Notes: generated from the sequence alone by a model not told the origin. Positions 19,622 to 30,009 are shown, counted from the first letter of the stretch. The stretch: 64,000 bases of DNA from Bacteroidota bacterium (GCA_016721305.1 JADKIH010000006.1:1-64000); one strand, 5' to 3'. Translations and numbers: made by a program.

Positions 19622-21328
19622 TTAGAGTACAAATTTCTTTTTACGACGATAATTAAAGATCAGCCCAAATACGATAATCAGAACAGGAGGAAGAAGCAAG
19701 TTCAGCCATTGAATCCAAAGCGGGTTTTCAATCTTTGCCTGATCCAGCAACCGAATCCGGAATTCTTTTCCTCGTAATTCCAATACAGCTTTATTGTCGC
19801 ATAAATAATCGACACAATTTAGAATGAAATTTCGATTGCCATAGGTCTGCTGAGTGATCCGGTCATATCCCAAAGGAAATATTTTTCCTTTTTTGCTTAT
19901 GAAATTCTCAATGATGTTGGCATCGCTCACGACAATCATCTTAGTTGCTTCACTTCGTTCTTTGTAATTGATTTCCGGAGAACCTGCTACTTGTGCAGGG
20001 ATTCGTCCTTTATAGGCAGAAGTGAATTTCCCCTCAAGCAACACTCCTGTGATCAGATTTCGTTTATTGAAAATCGATGGTTCGGGTTTGTCACGCAAAA
20101 TATTTAAAGAAACACGTGCAGGTGCTAACTGGAATCGGCTTAGTTTACTTGTAGACAATAACACTGTCTTCCTAACACTATCCGTTTCGATAGTGTCAAT
20201 TGTGCTTGCAAATTCCAACTTAATCATATTCAAATTGTGAACCAATGGATTTTTGATGTCGGTAGAAATCAATGGGAAATAATACCATGGAAAAACTTCC
20301 TGCTTCGGTTGGTTGCCTACAAATCCGGTCACGATAGGAATTGGAGCAGCCTGCATGTCCATCACCAAATCGGTATTGATACGGACTCCATAACGGAAAA
20401 GCATGTCGTCGATATTCAGATTTTTCGGAATTGCCACATTTGTACTCGAAGCTTCCAGACTATCCATGCTGATTTGCATCTGATCTACCAACCAAAGAAC
20501 ACGACCTCCATGCATCACAAATTGGTCGAGAATAAATTTATCCTTCTCTGTGAATGCGGTGTCAGGACCGGCGATAATAATTGCTTTAAAATCCTTCAGT
20601 GCATTTAATTGCTCATCAATTTCAATTGTGTCTACTTTGTAAAATTCGCCTAAAGCATTAGCGGCATCAGCAATTTGCATTGTCGATAACTCCTTTTGCC
20701 CTTGTAAAAATCCCACTCGCTGAGTCCGCTCTGTTGTAAGCTTACGGATCATCGAGCATATTTCATATTCTAAACTCTCAACCGAGGAATTAAGCATTTC
20801 TTCTGAGCTTGAACCAAGTTTGCTTTTTAGCAATTGCATTGGCACTTCATAACTTCGGTAATTGACCAGCGCTCCAGGGAAAATAATCTTTTGTGACTGA
20901 CCTGATTTCTGATTTTCTTCCAGATTAGTAGGGTAGAGGCCCTTTTGGGAAAGCTGCTTATACAAATTCACTCGTTCAGTCTCATCCGGATTTGCAGAAG
21001 GATCTACAAATTCATACTCTATGTTATCCCCTGCATACACACGAAATTCGTCGAGCATTTCTTTCATCGAATTACGTAAGCGAATTAGTCCCGGCGGTAG
21101 ATCACCGTCGAGATAAATTCGGAAGTAAACAACATCGTCGAGCTTTTTTGCTAATTCGACCGAGGAGGATGAAAGGGAATATCTCTTTTCCTGAGTCATA
21201 TCAATGCGGGTAAAAAGATAGCCGGCAAGAATATTCGACAAAACGAGTATGATCAGCAATAACAGTAATTGCATGATACTTTGCTGTCTGGAGCTCTTCT
21301 TTTTCGTGTCTTTCTTCATAACTACCAT
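19622..21328 (-). CDS. gldG: Gliding-motility ABC transporter component GldG
   Basis: A 568-residue protein with an N-terminal membrane helix (LLLLLIILVLSNILAGYLF), a large extracytoplasmic domain of the GldG/IFT-like type (DMTQEKRYSLSSSSVEL, then FRIYLDGDLPPGL, and an IIAGPDTAFTEKDKFILDQF segment) and a C-terminal helix (PPVLIIVFGLIF) with a basic tail. GldA-F-G form an ABC transporter needed for gliding and associated with T9SS function in Flavobacterium. It overlaps gldF by seven bases, so the two are translated together. GldA, the ATPase, is not in the window. Confidence 0.9.
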   Translation of the reverse strand: MVVMKKDTKKKSSRQQSIMQLLLLLIILVLSNILAGYLFTRIDMTQEKRYSLSSSSVELAKKLDDVVYFRIYLDGDLPPGLIRLRNSMKEMLDEFRVYAGDNIEYEFVDPSANPDETERVNLYKQLSQKGLYPTNLEENQKSGQSQKIIFPGALVNYRSYEVPMQLLKSKLGSSSEEMLNSSVESLEYEICSMIRKLTTERTQRVGFLQGQKELSTMQIADAANALGEFYKVDTIEIDEQLNALKDFKAIIIAGPDTAFTEKDKFILDQFVMHGGRVLWLVDQMQISMDSLEASSTNVAIPKNLNIDDMLFRYGVRINTDLVMDMQAAPIPIVTGFVGNQPKQEVFPWYYFPLISTDIKNPLVHNLNMIKLEFASTIDTIETDSVRKTVLLSTSKLSRFQLAPARVSLNILRDKPEPSIFNKRNLITGVLLEGKFTSAYKGRIPAQVAGSPEINYKERSEATKMIVVSDANIIENFISKKGKIFPLGYDRITQQTYGNRNFILNCVDYLCDNKAVLELRGKEFRIRLLDQAKIENPLWIQWLNLLLPPVLIIVFGLIFNYRRKKKFVL

Positions 21329-22055
21329 TTACGTTTTTCAAGAATGAAACGACTTAAAAAGACAAAAAACAGAGTGACCGAAATAAAGTAAACCACGTCA
21401 CGGGTATCTATCACACCGCGACTAAGTGAACTGTAATGATTGCTCATTCCAAGGCGCGACAGTATCGTTGTGGTTTCTGAAGTAGTAAGTATCGTTGAGA
21501 GAAAATCGAAACCGCTGTAAAAGAAGAAACACAATATGACAGCAAGAATAAATGATACAATCTGATTATTGGTTAACGAAGAGGCAAATATTCCGATGGA
21601 AGCAAAGCCGCTGCACAGGAATATTAAGCCGATATAGGAACCGATAATTCCTGCCGTATCTACATTGCCCGCCGGAGTAGCTAATCTGGAGATAGAAATG
21701 TAGTAAACGATGGTAGGGACAAGTGAGATAAGAACCAAAATCACTGCTGCCAGGTATTTGGCTAAAACAATCTGCAGATCGGTGATTGGTTGCGTCAACA
21801 ATAGTTCGATAGTTCCGCTCTTTTGTTCTTCAGCCAGCATGCGCATCGTTACTGCCGGAATTAAAAAAAGAAATAGCCAAGGAGCAAGGATAAACAATGG
21901 ATCCATGTTCGCATAGCCACTCTCGATGACGTTATGGCCTCCGCCGGGGAAAATCCACATCAATAGGCCGACGGCTAAAAGGAATACAATGATGACCAAA
22001 TAGCCGATCAGCGAACTGAAGAAGCTATTGATTTCTTTTTTAGTAGAGCAAACAC
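21322..22055 (-). CDS. gldF: Gliding-motility ABC transporter permease GldF (frameshifted near start)
   Basis: A six-helix ABC-2 type permease of about 244 residues. The intact frame from 21999 starts inside the first helix (VIIVFLLAVGLLMWIFPGGGH). It continues with the conserved MRMLAEEQKSGTIELLLTQPI, the signature of the permease loop that meets the ATPase, and ends EKRKW. Upstream, a GTG at 22055 begins VFALLKK, which joins to EINSFFSSLIGYLVI if one A is added to the six-A run near 22035, giving the normal N terminus. This is probably a homopolymer error. It leads the gldF-gldG operon. Confidence 0.88.
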
Positions 22056-22105
22056 CGCTTTATTAATTATGGCGGTAAAAGTAAGTCTTTAATCCAATGT
22101 GAAAG

Positions 22106-22133
22106 CAAAAAAAAACCTGCGTTTTCAGCAGGT
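22106..22133 (-). terminator. Rho-independent terminator for the upstream T9SS substrate gene
   Basis: On the minus strand ACCTGC/GCAGGT with a loop of seven, followed by eight or more T. It separates the T9SS substrate gene from gldF. Confidence 0.8.
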
Positions 22134-22162
22134 CTTTGTGTGTATAGTGTGGTGTAGATTCA

Positions 22163-23760
22163 TTATTGCTTCATGAACTTACGAGTCGAAATTCGACCAT
22201 CTTTGATCACGCGAAGAATATACATTCCTTCGTTCCAGTTACATGTTGGAATCTCCTCCCGAATTTCGCCACGACTGTGAACTTTTTTTCCCAAACGAGC
22301 TTACCCATCAAATCGTGAATTTCAAAAACCATAGGTTGTTCGTTCGTACTAACCATAGACAGCGTTGCTAAATCGCGAACCGGCGACGGGTACAAATTGA
22401 TCGAATTGAACTCTTCCGGTTTACTGCAATCAACAAAGTCGAGTCTGACCGCATCTACGCTCTGGCAGCCATTTGCATCGGTAACTGTCACGGAATAGGT
22501 ATCAGCTTTGGTAACTTCTTTCACTCTTGCCGTACTGTTATCTGTCCATTGCACGGAGTTGAAATTTCCGGCATCGAGCAATACCTGATCACCCAAGCAA
22601 AGACTTCTGTCCATTCCCAGACTCAGGGTTGGATTCTCATGGACATAAGCAACCGTAGTCTGTAATTTCGTTGAGCAGCCTTCCATATCGGTCGCCGTCA
22701 CTGTATAAGTACCATTGGTTAAGTTTTTAAGTCGTGGCCCTGTTTCGTGATTTGGTTCCCAGCTGTAAATCAAAGCACTTCGACCACTTCCTTCTACGTA
22801 AATCATTCCATCGGAACCGCCTTTACACTGTACAGGGCGGATTGAGGAAACGGTGAGCTTCGGAGCCATATCTTCAACGAAAACATTGTTCGCGGTCTGG
22901 CATCCTTTTGAGTCAATTACTTCAGCTTTATAGATTCCTGCATAAAGACTATTTACCGTTGATTTATCGACTGAAGTGTTATTCCAGTAGAATGAATATG
23001 GTGGGAAACCGCCTGTGGCAGACAGTTCAGCAGAACCGTCGTTCGAATGGCATGATGCCGGAATGGTGAGAGCAGACAGATCAACTTGATATTCTTCCTC
23101 AACTGATGTTGTGTATGATAATGAACAACCATTGTCATCGGTAACTAAGACCTCATAATTGCCGGCCCGTAAATGGTCAGCCGAATTTGAAGCCGAAATA
23201 CCTGTTGCCCATTCGTACGAATAAGGAGATTGGCCTCCGGAAACACTAATCGAAATACTGCCATTATCCTTTCCGCGACAAAGGGAAGCCTTTACTGAGG
23301 AAGAAATCACTAACTGTGGTACGTATATGGTGTAAGTATAAGTGCCCAGAATCGCTTCCGGCTTGCTCTGCGACATTATGTAGACCTGAAAGGTGTATGG
23401 ATCCGTTTGGCCTGCATCCGAAGGAATAGCCCAGCAGAAATGACCTGAGGGAGCGGAAGTATTGTCACTGCTAAATGATGCGCCTGGAATCGTGTTAGTC
23501 CAGCTGAGACTGGCATTTTCTGTATTTCCGGCTGAGAAGATATCGAAACAAACTGAAGTACCTGCACAAGCTTGAATGGCGTAATCTGTAGTGCCATCAA
23601 TTCCTGAAAGGGCAGGAGTGCTATTTATAAGCTCTTCCGAAGAAACAGGGTTACCATAGGCTTCCATACCAAAAAGGAGAATGCGACAAAAGGGTACGAA
23701 AAACCAACAGTATTTGCGTACTGTAAGCCATTTGTTTTTCAGAGTAGAGATATTATGCAT
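22163..23760 (-). CDS. SprB-repeat secreted protein with T9SS sorting domain (3' frameshift)
   Basis: About 530 residues. A hydrophobic N terminus (FVPFCRILLFG) serves as signal, then a domain shared with its larger neighbour (GIDGTTDYAIQACAGTSVCFD to GHFCWAIPSDAG), then three SprB-like repeats (C..G.DGSI..SVSGG..PYSYEW and DDNGCS pattern), a NLGxDxxLCxGD/LDAG domain and a type A sorting domain (INLYPSPV). A single A is lost or gained in the seven-A run near 22285; reading through gives GMYILRVIKDGR to FMKQ and a stop at 22163-22165, the expected T9SS end. The ATG at 23760 is chosen over 23811 because it directly precedes the signal. Likely adhesin, inferred. Confidence 0.8.
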
Positions 23761-23920
23761 ATAGGAGTGAATTACTGTATGCAAAATAGCCCCATGTGCA
23801 GGGTGCTTCAATAAAGTTCCGTTACAGAGCTCCTTTTTCTAGTAAACAGGTCAATTTTAAGGGCCAATGGAATTTCCCTTTAATCTAAAAAAACCTCTTT
23901 TTTGGCGTTTTTTGGGCATA

Positions 23921-23951
23921 AAAAAAGCGCAGGTGAAATACCTGCGCTTTT
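23921..23951 (-). terminator. Rho-independent terminator of the large SprB-like gene
   Basis: Perfect seven-base stem GCGCAGG/CCTGCGC, loop TGAAATA, with a T-run on the minus strand. It begins 22 bases past the stop codon. Confidence 0.85.
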
Positions 23952-23972
23952 CCCTAAAAACTATGGTTTGGA

Positions 23973-26591
23973 TTATTGTTTTACAATACGAGTAGTCTTG
24001 ATTTCACCGTTGTATTCAACTTTTACAGTGTATACACCCGGATTCAAAGAATTCACGTCGATTACTTTTGAGTAACCATAATCTGATGATTCTTTAGAAA
24101 CGAAGATCTGATTACCCAGGATGTCCATCACAGAAACCATTACATCAGTGTTGCGGATTTTCGCGATGTTGATGTGGATTTCGTTGTGTGTAGGGTTAGG
24201 GTAGATTGAAAGATCGTTAGATGCAGTAGAAGTTGATGTAGATGTTCCACCGTGAATTGCATTACAAGAAATGTAATCAACCTGGATTGCATCGAATGAT
24301 TCACAACCGAATGAGTTAGTAACAAGTACTGAATAGATACCGGCAGCTGTTACAGTTAATGTTTGACCTGTACTGTTGTCAGACCAGAGGTAAGTGTTAC
24401 CTGCGCCTGCATCAAGTGTCAATACATCACCATTACACATTGTTGTATCGTTTCCAAGATTTACTTCCGGTGCAGGGTTGATAGCACCGATAGTTACAGA
24501 TGCATAAGCACGGCAACCTAAGTAATCTTCCACCATTACAGTGTATGTTCCCGGAGCAAGGTTCGATACTGACTCAGTAGTATCACCGTTTGGCCATGCG
24601 ATTGTATAAGGAGCCTGACCGCCTGTGATTGTTACTGTAGCTGTACCATCTTCAGCATTACCGCAACTTGCATCGCTGTAAGAGAAGATATCTGCAGAAA
24701 TACCTGCTGTATTTGCTACATAAGTTACCAATGTTTGAGCACAACCGCTAGTCACATCAGTAGCAATACACTGATAGTTACCTGTGATAAGTCCTGTTGC
24801 ATCCGGAGTGCTTGATACGTTTGGAGTCCACTCGTAAGTGAAGTTACCACTTCCGCCTGTTGTTACTACTGAAGCTGTTCCGTCATTTGCAAGACATGTA
24901 GCAGGAGTAGAAGAGATAGCGAAAGATACCGGAGTTACGTTTGCGATATTGATTGATGCTGTACCATGACAGTTATGAGCATCAGTTACGTTAACTGTAT
25001 AAGTTCCTGAAGGAAGATCAATCGCTACATCTGTTGTTTGAGCAGGTGATGAATCCCAGAGGTATGAATAACCTGCTGTTCCACCTGTAGCAACTGCTGT
25101 AGCACTACCTAAACCACCACCGCAACCTGCACTTGTGCCGGTTACACTTACAGATACCGGAGCCGGTTCTGTGATAGTGATTGTTTGAGAACCTACACAA
25201 CCTGAACCATCAGTAACGTTAACTGTATATGTTCCTGCTGTAAGGTGACTGATTGTAGAAGTTGTTAATTCGTTAGCAAGCTGGCTTGAAGTCCAGATGT
25301 ATGTAAGCGGAGGATTACCCGAAGCAGTTACCGAAGCAGAACCATTGTGGTTTCCGTTACAAGCAACACTTGGAGTAGAGGTAACATTCAGTCCCATGTT
25401 AGAAACAGTTACTGAATATGAATAAGTCTGTACTCCATTTGAAGGACAAGCGTCATCGCGAACAGTTACAGTAAATGTATACGGTTGCGGACGTGCATCA
25501 GCAGCTGATGGTGACCAGCAGAAATGACCTACCGGAGCTGGTGAACCTGTAACTGTAAATGTCGCTCCCGGGATACCATTGTTCCAGGTAAGTGTTAAGT
25601 TTTGGTTTGGATCAGCATCGTTTGTAATAACATCGAAGCAAAGTTGACCACCTACACAAGCTGAAGTGAGGAAGTTAGTTGTTCCGTTAATACCTGTTGC
25701 AGAAGGAAGAGTGTTTGAACACTGAACCGTATAAATCTGCATATCACGCATTACACTACCAATCAAAACACCGTTACGGTATTCTTGAATCAGAACAGCA
25801 ACTACTGCTACTTCTGTTTGAGTTGGGTGCATTGCGATATCACCTGTAGATGGACTGATAGTCACACCCGGTGATGAAGTCAAAGGATTTGCAATTGTGT
25901 AACCTGAAGCATAAGTTACAGGAATGTTAGCGTCTGTGCGTGGAGGAATGAAAGAGTATACAAGCGAATCTCCGTCAGCATCAATTACACCATGGTTGTA
26001 GAAGTTGTTCTGACCGATACATTCGAAAGCAACCGGGTAGTTGGAGAATGTAGGTGAGTTGTTGTCTACTGTCATGTTGTTGAGGTAAGCCTCAATGTAC
26101 AGATTGTCACCACTACCAAAATCAAGAGTAGTGATCGCCGCGTTTCGGCAGCAGTCTGATACGCTGAAGTTCCAGTCAGGACACTGAGCCGGCAGTGTTA
26201 CCACTGTCGAATAAGTCCAAGCCTGGATACCGGGAGCTGTACCACCATTACATGTTGATGTAACACCCGGACAGTTCAAAGTGATTTCACTACCGTTACC
26301 GGGAGTTACGTCCTGATTGAGTGTGTACGATTGTGTACTGTTACATGTAGATGACGACACGTTCAAAAATTCCGAAAGTGGAGCATCAATACCCGCGCAG
26401 TCACGATAGAGCGTGAATGTTACCAGATATTGTCCGTTTCCGAGACTTTGATAAGTCAAATCTGCACCGGCCATGTGACTGGCTTTTGAGGTGTTGATAC
26501 CAAAAAGGCAGAACATCACGACCAACAGGCTGAGATTCTTCCACAGATTCTTGGCAATTTTTGCGGGGTAAATAGTTTTCATCATTTTCAA
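23973..26591 (-). CDS. Large SprB-repeat surface protein with T9SS sorting domain
   Basis: An 872-residue secreted protein. After a signal peptide (ending near SKASHMAGADL) comes an N-terminal region with paired cysteines (residues about 40-290), then a domain paralogous to the neighbouring 530-residue protein (GINGTTNFLTSACVGGQLCFD, about 300-400), about four SprB-like repeats (C.GN..GSA.V.A.G...LTYIW and TYTVNVTDG..C motifs, about 410-700), an LGNDTTMCNGD/LDAG domain and a type A sorting domain (LSIYPNPTHNE). SprB is the mobile adhesin of gliding flavobacteria; here the repeats suggest an adhesin, but motility is not shown. The gene is intact and has its own terminator. Confidence 0.87.
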   Translation of the reverse strand: MKMMKTIYPAKIAKNLWKNLSLLVVMFCLFGINTSKASHMAGADLTYQSLGNGQYLVTFTLYRDCAGIDAPLSEFLNVSSSTCNSTQSYTLNQDVTPGNGSEITLNCPGVTSTCNGGTAPGIQAWTYSTVVTLPAQCPDWNFSVSDCCRNAAITTLDFGSGDNLYIEAYLNNMTVDNNSPTFSNYPVAFECIGQNNFYNHGVIDADGDSLVYSFIPPRTDANIPVTYASGYTIANPLTSSPGVTISPSTGDIAMHPTQTEVAVVAVLIQEYRNGVLIGSVMRDMQIYTVQCSNTLPSATGINGTTNFLTSACVGGQLCFDVITNDADPNQNLTLTWNNGIPGATFTVTGSPAPVGHFCWSPSAADARPQPYTFTVTVRDDACPSNGVQTYSYSVTVSNMGLNVTSTPSVACNGNHNGSASVTASGNPPLTYIWTSSQLANELTTSTISHLTAGTYTVNVTDGSGCVGSQTITITEPAPVSVSVTGTSAGCGGGLGSATAVATGGTAGYSYLWDSSPAQTTDVAIDLPSGTYTVNVTDAHNCHGTASINIANVTPVSFAISSTPATCLANDGTASVVTTGGSGNFTYEWTPNVSSTPDATGLITGNYQCIATDVTSGCAQTLVTYVANTAGISADIFSYSDASCGNAEDGTATVTITGGQAPYTIAWPNGDTTESVSNLAPGTYTVMVEDYLGCRAYASVTIGAINPAPEVNLGNDTTMCNGDVLTLDAGAGNTYLWSDNSTGQTLTVTAAGIYSVLVTNSFGCESFDAIQVDYISCNAIHGGTSTSTSTASNDLSIYPNPTHNEIHINIAKIRNTDVMVSVMDILGNQIFVSKESSDYGYSKVIDVNSLNPGVYTVKVEYNGEIKTTRIVKQ

Positions 26592-26849
26592 ATTGGTTTG
26601 TTTTCTTTTTTAGAGATTGCTTGTATTGGACTGTAAATTTACTTCCCGATCAGGGGAATGCTCAAATTCTTTTGTAAGCGTTGCCTTTCAATGGGTAGAA
26701 TTTTCTAATTCCTTTGCGAAAGGACAATGACAGGAAGTAAAGGGGGATTTACTGACTCTTGGTTTAAGCGTGCAATCTTAAACAGTTGGGATAGCAATAT
26801 TAGCTGAAAAACCAATGCCAGTCAAGGATTCCGAAGGTCTTTAACACAA

Positions 26850-27140
26850 TTATATTAACAATCGATCGAGGCTCCAGGCCTCTGCCGGCGCCGCAAATAA
26901 TACTTTGGTTTTCTGCCATGTATCTTTGAAAAGCGAGGATTGGCGGTACTTTTCAAGGGCTTCCTCATTGTCCCATGTTGAAAACGTCATGAAAACGGCG
27001 TTATTCGCCCTGTCTTGCAAAAGCTCAACTCCGCTGCAGCCGGGAAATCTCTCTATTTTAGCCTGTACTTCGGAAAAGACTGCCCTGAACTGCTCGTTCT
27101 TATCGGGCTGAAAGGTCATTTTTACTATTCGTATGATCAT
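26850..27140 (-). CDS. Antibiotic biosynthesis monooxygenase (ABM) domain protein
   Basis: A 96-residue dimeric alpha-beta barrel protein of the ABM superfamily. The pattern IIRIVKMTFQPDK, FPGCSGVELLQD, FMTFSTWDNEEALEKYRQS and a C-terminal strand is typical of these small quinone/heme-type monooxygenases and stress proteins. The substrate cannot be inferred. Its ATG overlaps the stop of the upstream SAM hydrolase gene by four bases, so the two are translationally coupled. Confidence 0.85.
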   Translation of the reverse strand: MIIRIVKMTFQPDKNEQFRAVFSEVQAKIERFPGCSGVELLQDRANNAVFMTFSTWDNEEALEKYRQSSLFKDTWQKTKVLFAAPAEAWSLDRLLI

Positions 27141-27916
27141 TGAAATTCTACCCTCACCGGGTCCATTAATTTTAAACCTAACAGTTTTGAAGCTTCTGCC
27201 TTGTTTAAGGCGATCTCCAAATACCCTTCTGCATTGAACAACCCCAGCATCTCACCAACCTCTGTTTCTTCATAACTCTTGCTGATGCGTGTGATCGAAT
27301 ATTCGGCCTTTCTCAAATGAATCATAAACTTCCGGCCTTTCTGCTCTTTCTCAAATAACTCTTTTGAAATATTCAATATTACATTACCGAAAGAATCAAT
27401 ATACATCACCGCTCCGCGTAAAGTATTTGGATCTACCGTAGGCTGTGTAAAATAACTCTTCACAATTTCGTTATCAGGGCTTCCGATTTTTTCGGGCTTT
27501 TCTCCTTTACATAACTGAAGTAAAACATCATTCACCATTTTCTGCAATGAGTCTCTTTCCTGCTGAAGTGGAATGGGCAAACGATAAGCTTTCAGTTCTT
27601 CATCGCCTAAAATCAAACTGAAGATGCCACTGTCGTATCCGACAAAATAGTGTCCATCACAACTCACAACCATAAATGGGTATTCGGTGTAATGATTTTC
27701 GTTGCCGGTCATGCCTATATAATGTACTGTGCCGGCAGGAAATTTTTTGAATGATGTTTTTAAAACATACGCAGCCTGCATGGTATTGAATTTCTGGATG
27801 TCATTCGAAATGTCAATTATCTGCAATCCGGGTTGCGACGATAACAATTCTCCCTTCAACGCCGGCAGGCATGGATCCGAATTTCCCCAGTCTGTTGTTA
27901 AAGTAAGAAGCGGCAT
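27137..27916 (-). CDS. SAM hydrolase / SAM hydroxide adenosyltransferase (DUF62 family)
   Basis: A 259-residue protein of the SAM-dependent chlorinase/fluorinase fold. Most members use water to split S-adenosylmethionine into adenosine and methionine. Visible: the N-terminal TLTTDWGNSDP (family pattern TLTTDFG..D), IDISNDI, VHYIGM, the FVGYDSGIFS segment (family GPDNG-like position) and the C-terminal IDSFGNVILNIS (family D.FGN..TN). The GPDNG equivalent is changed to GYDSG. Length is normal. Coupled to the ABM gene downstream; divergent from phoH. Confidence 0.82.
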   Translation of the reverse strand: MPLLTLTTDWGNSDPCLPALKGELLSSQPGLQIIDISNDIQKFNTMQAAYVLKTSFKKFPAGTVHYIGMTGNENHYTEYPFMVVSCDGHYFVGYDSGIFSLILGDEELKAYRLPIPLQQERDSLQKMVNDVLLQLCKGEKPEKIGSPDNEIVKSYFTQPTVDPNTLRGAVMYIDSFGNVILNISKELFEKEQKGRKFMIHLRKAEYSITRISKSYEETEVGEMLGLFNAEGYLEIALNKAEASKLLGLKLMDPVRVEFQ

Positions 27917-28072
27917 GCGTGGGTTAAGAATTGTCTGATGTTGATAACTTGTAGCTTTGCAAAGGCCAAAAGTAACTAGATTTAATTAGTATTGAAACGA
28001 ATTCTTTCCGGACTTATCAAGCCCTTCCGGGGGTTTCGGTGCCGGTTTTTATGAACCCAAATCACACTAACA

Positions 28073-29014
28073 TTGAGCGAAGTAATTATCCCCATCGACA
28101 CATTCAATCCGGTCGAGTTTTTCGGCGTTAACGACAGTAATCTGGAAGTCATCCGCCGCAATTTCCCGGAACTTAAACTCGTAGCACGAGGAAATGAAAT
28201 CAAAGTTATCGGCGATGAAAAAAATATTCACGTCTTCAGTGAAAAAATCAATCGCCTCATTCAACACTACCAGAAATTCGGAAGTCTTACTACTGATAAT
28301 GTAGAACACTTCCTGGCCGATAAAGGTGGTAATGGTGATAAGTCATCCCAAATTCCTGCCGGCGAAGTGTTGGTATTCGGACAAAACGGAATTATGGTGC
28401 GTGCCCGAACTGCCAACCAAAAGAAAATGGTGGAAAGCTCGGAGAAGAATGATATCGTATTCGCAATCGGACCAGCCGGTACCGGAAAAACATACACTGC
28501 CGTCGCTCTCGCTGTTCGTGCACTCAAAAATCGTGAGATCAAACGAATCATCCTTACTCGTCCTGCCGTTGAAGCCGGTGAAAATCTTGGCTTCCTTCCG
28601 GGCGATCTGAAAGAAAAAATCGATCCGTACCTGCGTCCTCTCTACGATGCACTGTACGATATGATACAAGGTGAAAAGGTAAAAAGCTATATCGAAAGTG
28701 GTGTCATCGAAGTTGCACCTCTCGCATTCATGCGTGGTCGTACTCTAGATAATGCATTCGTAATTCTCGATGAAGCCCAAAATGCTACCGAGAATCAGCT
28801 GAAAATGTTCCTTACACGTATGGGACCTTCAGCAAAGTTTATTGTTACCGGCGACGTAACTCAAATTGACTTGCCAAGAAATCAACCTTCAGGATTGGTT
28901 CAGGCTATCAAAATCCTGAGTAATGTAAAAGGAATCGATTTCATCTATCTCGATTCTCAGGATGTTGTCCGTCACCGTCTCGTTAAAGAAATTATTGAAG
29001 CGTATAATAAGTAA
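28073..29014 (+). CDS. phoH: PhoH family ATPase
   Basis: A 313-residue PhoH-like P-loop protein. Such proteins are cytoplasmic ATPases, proposed to act on RNA together with YbeY. Walker A is GPAGTGKT (residues 133-140) and Walker B is VILDEAQN; VTGDVTQIDLP and the C-terminal RHRLVKEIIEAY are also conserved. The start is a TTG at 28073. An ATG at 28051 lies in another frame and would connect if one base were missing near 28072, so the exact start is uncertain. It is the first gene of a phoH-purC-rsmB-like unit with spacings of five and 30 bases. Confidence 0.93.
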   Translation: MSEVIIPIDTFNPVEFFGVNDSNLEVIRRNFPELKLVARGNEIKVIGDEKNIHVFSEKINRLIQHYQKFGSLTTDNVEHFLADKGGNGDKSSQIPAGEVLVFGQNGIMVRARTANQKKMVESSEKNDIVFAIGPAGTGKTYTAVALAVRALKNREIKRIILTRPAVEAGENLGFLPGDLKEKIDPYLRPLYDALYDMIQGEKVKSYIESGVIEVAPLAFMRGRTLDNAFVILDEAQNATENQLKMFLTRMGPSAKFIVTGDVTQIDLPRNQPSGLVQAIKILSNVKGIDFIYLDSQDVVRHRLVKEIIEAYNK

Positions 29015-29019
29015 TTGCC

Positions 29020-29979
29020 ATGACTGCTGCCGCAGAAGCTTTAGCCGGAACAAAATTTGTTCTGCCCGATCAACAATCATTCTATAAAGGAAAAGTAAGA
29101 GATGTATACGCGCTTAGCGATATGCTCGTCATGGTCGTAACCGACCGGATATCTGCATTCGATGTGGTATTGCCTCGTGCTATTCCTTTCAAAGGTCAGG
29201 TGCTCAATCAAATTGCAGCACTGATGCTGAAGCGCACTTCCGATATCGTCCCTAACTGGGTAATCAGTTCACCGGATCCGAATGTAACAATCGGCCGTAA
29301 GTGTGATCCATTCAAAGTTGAAATGGTAATCCGCGGATACCTGGCAGGTCATTCGGCACGGGAATACCATGCGGGCCGACGAACGGTCTGCGGCGTAACG
29401 CTTCCGGAAGGATTGAAAGAAAATCAACGTTTCGCCGAACCAATCATCACTCCGACAACGAAAGCAGGTGAGGGGCACGACTTGGATATTTCCCGCGAGG
29501 AAATTATCCGGCAAAATATCGTGAGCAAAGAGGATTATGAGCTGATGGAAAAATATACGCGCGCACTATTTCAACGTGGAACCGAAATCGCTCTCAAACA
29601 AGGACTGCTCTTAGTCGATACGAAATACGAATTCGGTAAAGCCGATGGTAAAATTTTCCTGATCGATGAAATTCATACTCCTGATTCGTCACGATACTTC
29701 TATGCCGATGGTTACGAGGAACGACTCAAAAATAATGAGCCTCAAAAACAACTTTCAAAAGAATTTGTCCGTCAGTGGCTGATCGAAAATAATTTCCAGG
29801 GAAAAGAAGGTCAGGTAGTGCCTTCAATGAGCGATGAATGGGTGAGCCAAATCTCGGATCGCTACATAGAATTGTACGAGAAACTTTCCGGAGAGAAATT
29901 TATTCCTGCCGATACAACGGATATCCAAAATCGGATCGAAAAAAATATTATCAAAGCGCTGAAGGAAATTCATTCCTGA
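29020..29979 (+). CDS. purC: SAICAR synthase (purine biosynthesis)
   Basis: A 319-residue phosphoribosylaminoimidazole-succinocarboxamide synthase, which joins aspartate to CAIR with ATP in de novo purine synthesis. Recognised by KGKVRDVYAL, VVTDRISAFDVVLP, the IRGYLAGHSAREY segment, VDTKYEFGKADGKIFLIDEIHTPDSSR and PQKQLSKEFVRQWL. It is the longer form common in Bacteroidota rather than the 240-residue E. coli form. The ATG at 29020 could be replaced by a later start, but the N-terminal residues up to LPDQQSFYKGK look typical. Confidence 0.95.
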   Translation: MTAAAEALAGTKFVLPDQQSFYKGKVRDVYALSDMLVMVVTDRISAFDVVLPRAIPFKGQVLNQIAALMLKRTSDIVPNWVISSPDPNVTIGRKCDPFKVEMVIRGYLAGHSAREYHAGRRTVCGVTLPEGLKENQRFAEPIITPTTKAGEGHDLDISREEIIRQNIVSKEDYELMEKYTRALFQRGTEIALKQGLLLVDTKYEFGKADGKIFLIDEIHTPDSSRYFYADGYEERLKNNEPQKQLSKEFVRQWLIENNFQGKEGQVVPSMSDEWVSQISDRYIELYEKLSGEKFIPADTTDIQNRIEKNIIKALKEIHS

Positions 29980-30009
29980 TTCACACATCTTTTATCTCTA
30001 TTGCCTCAA

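Noticed and set aside
28051..28072. ATG at 28051 as the phoH start
   Set aside because: It is out of frame with the phoH coding sequence as read; kept only as a possibility if a base is missing.
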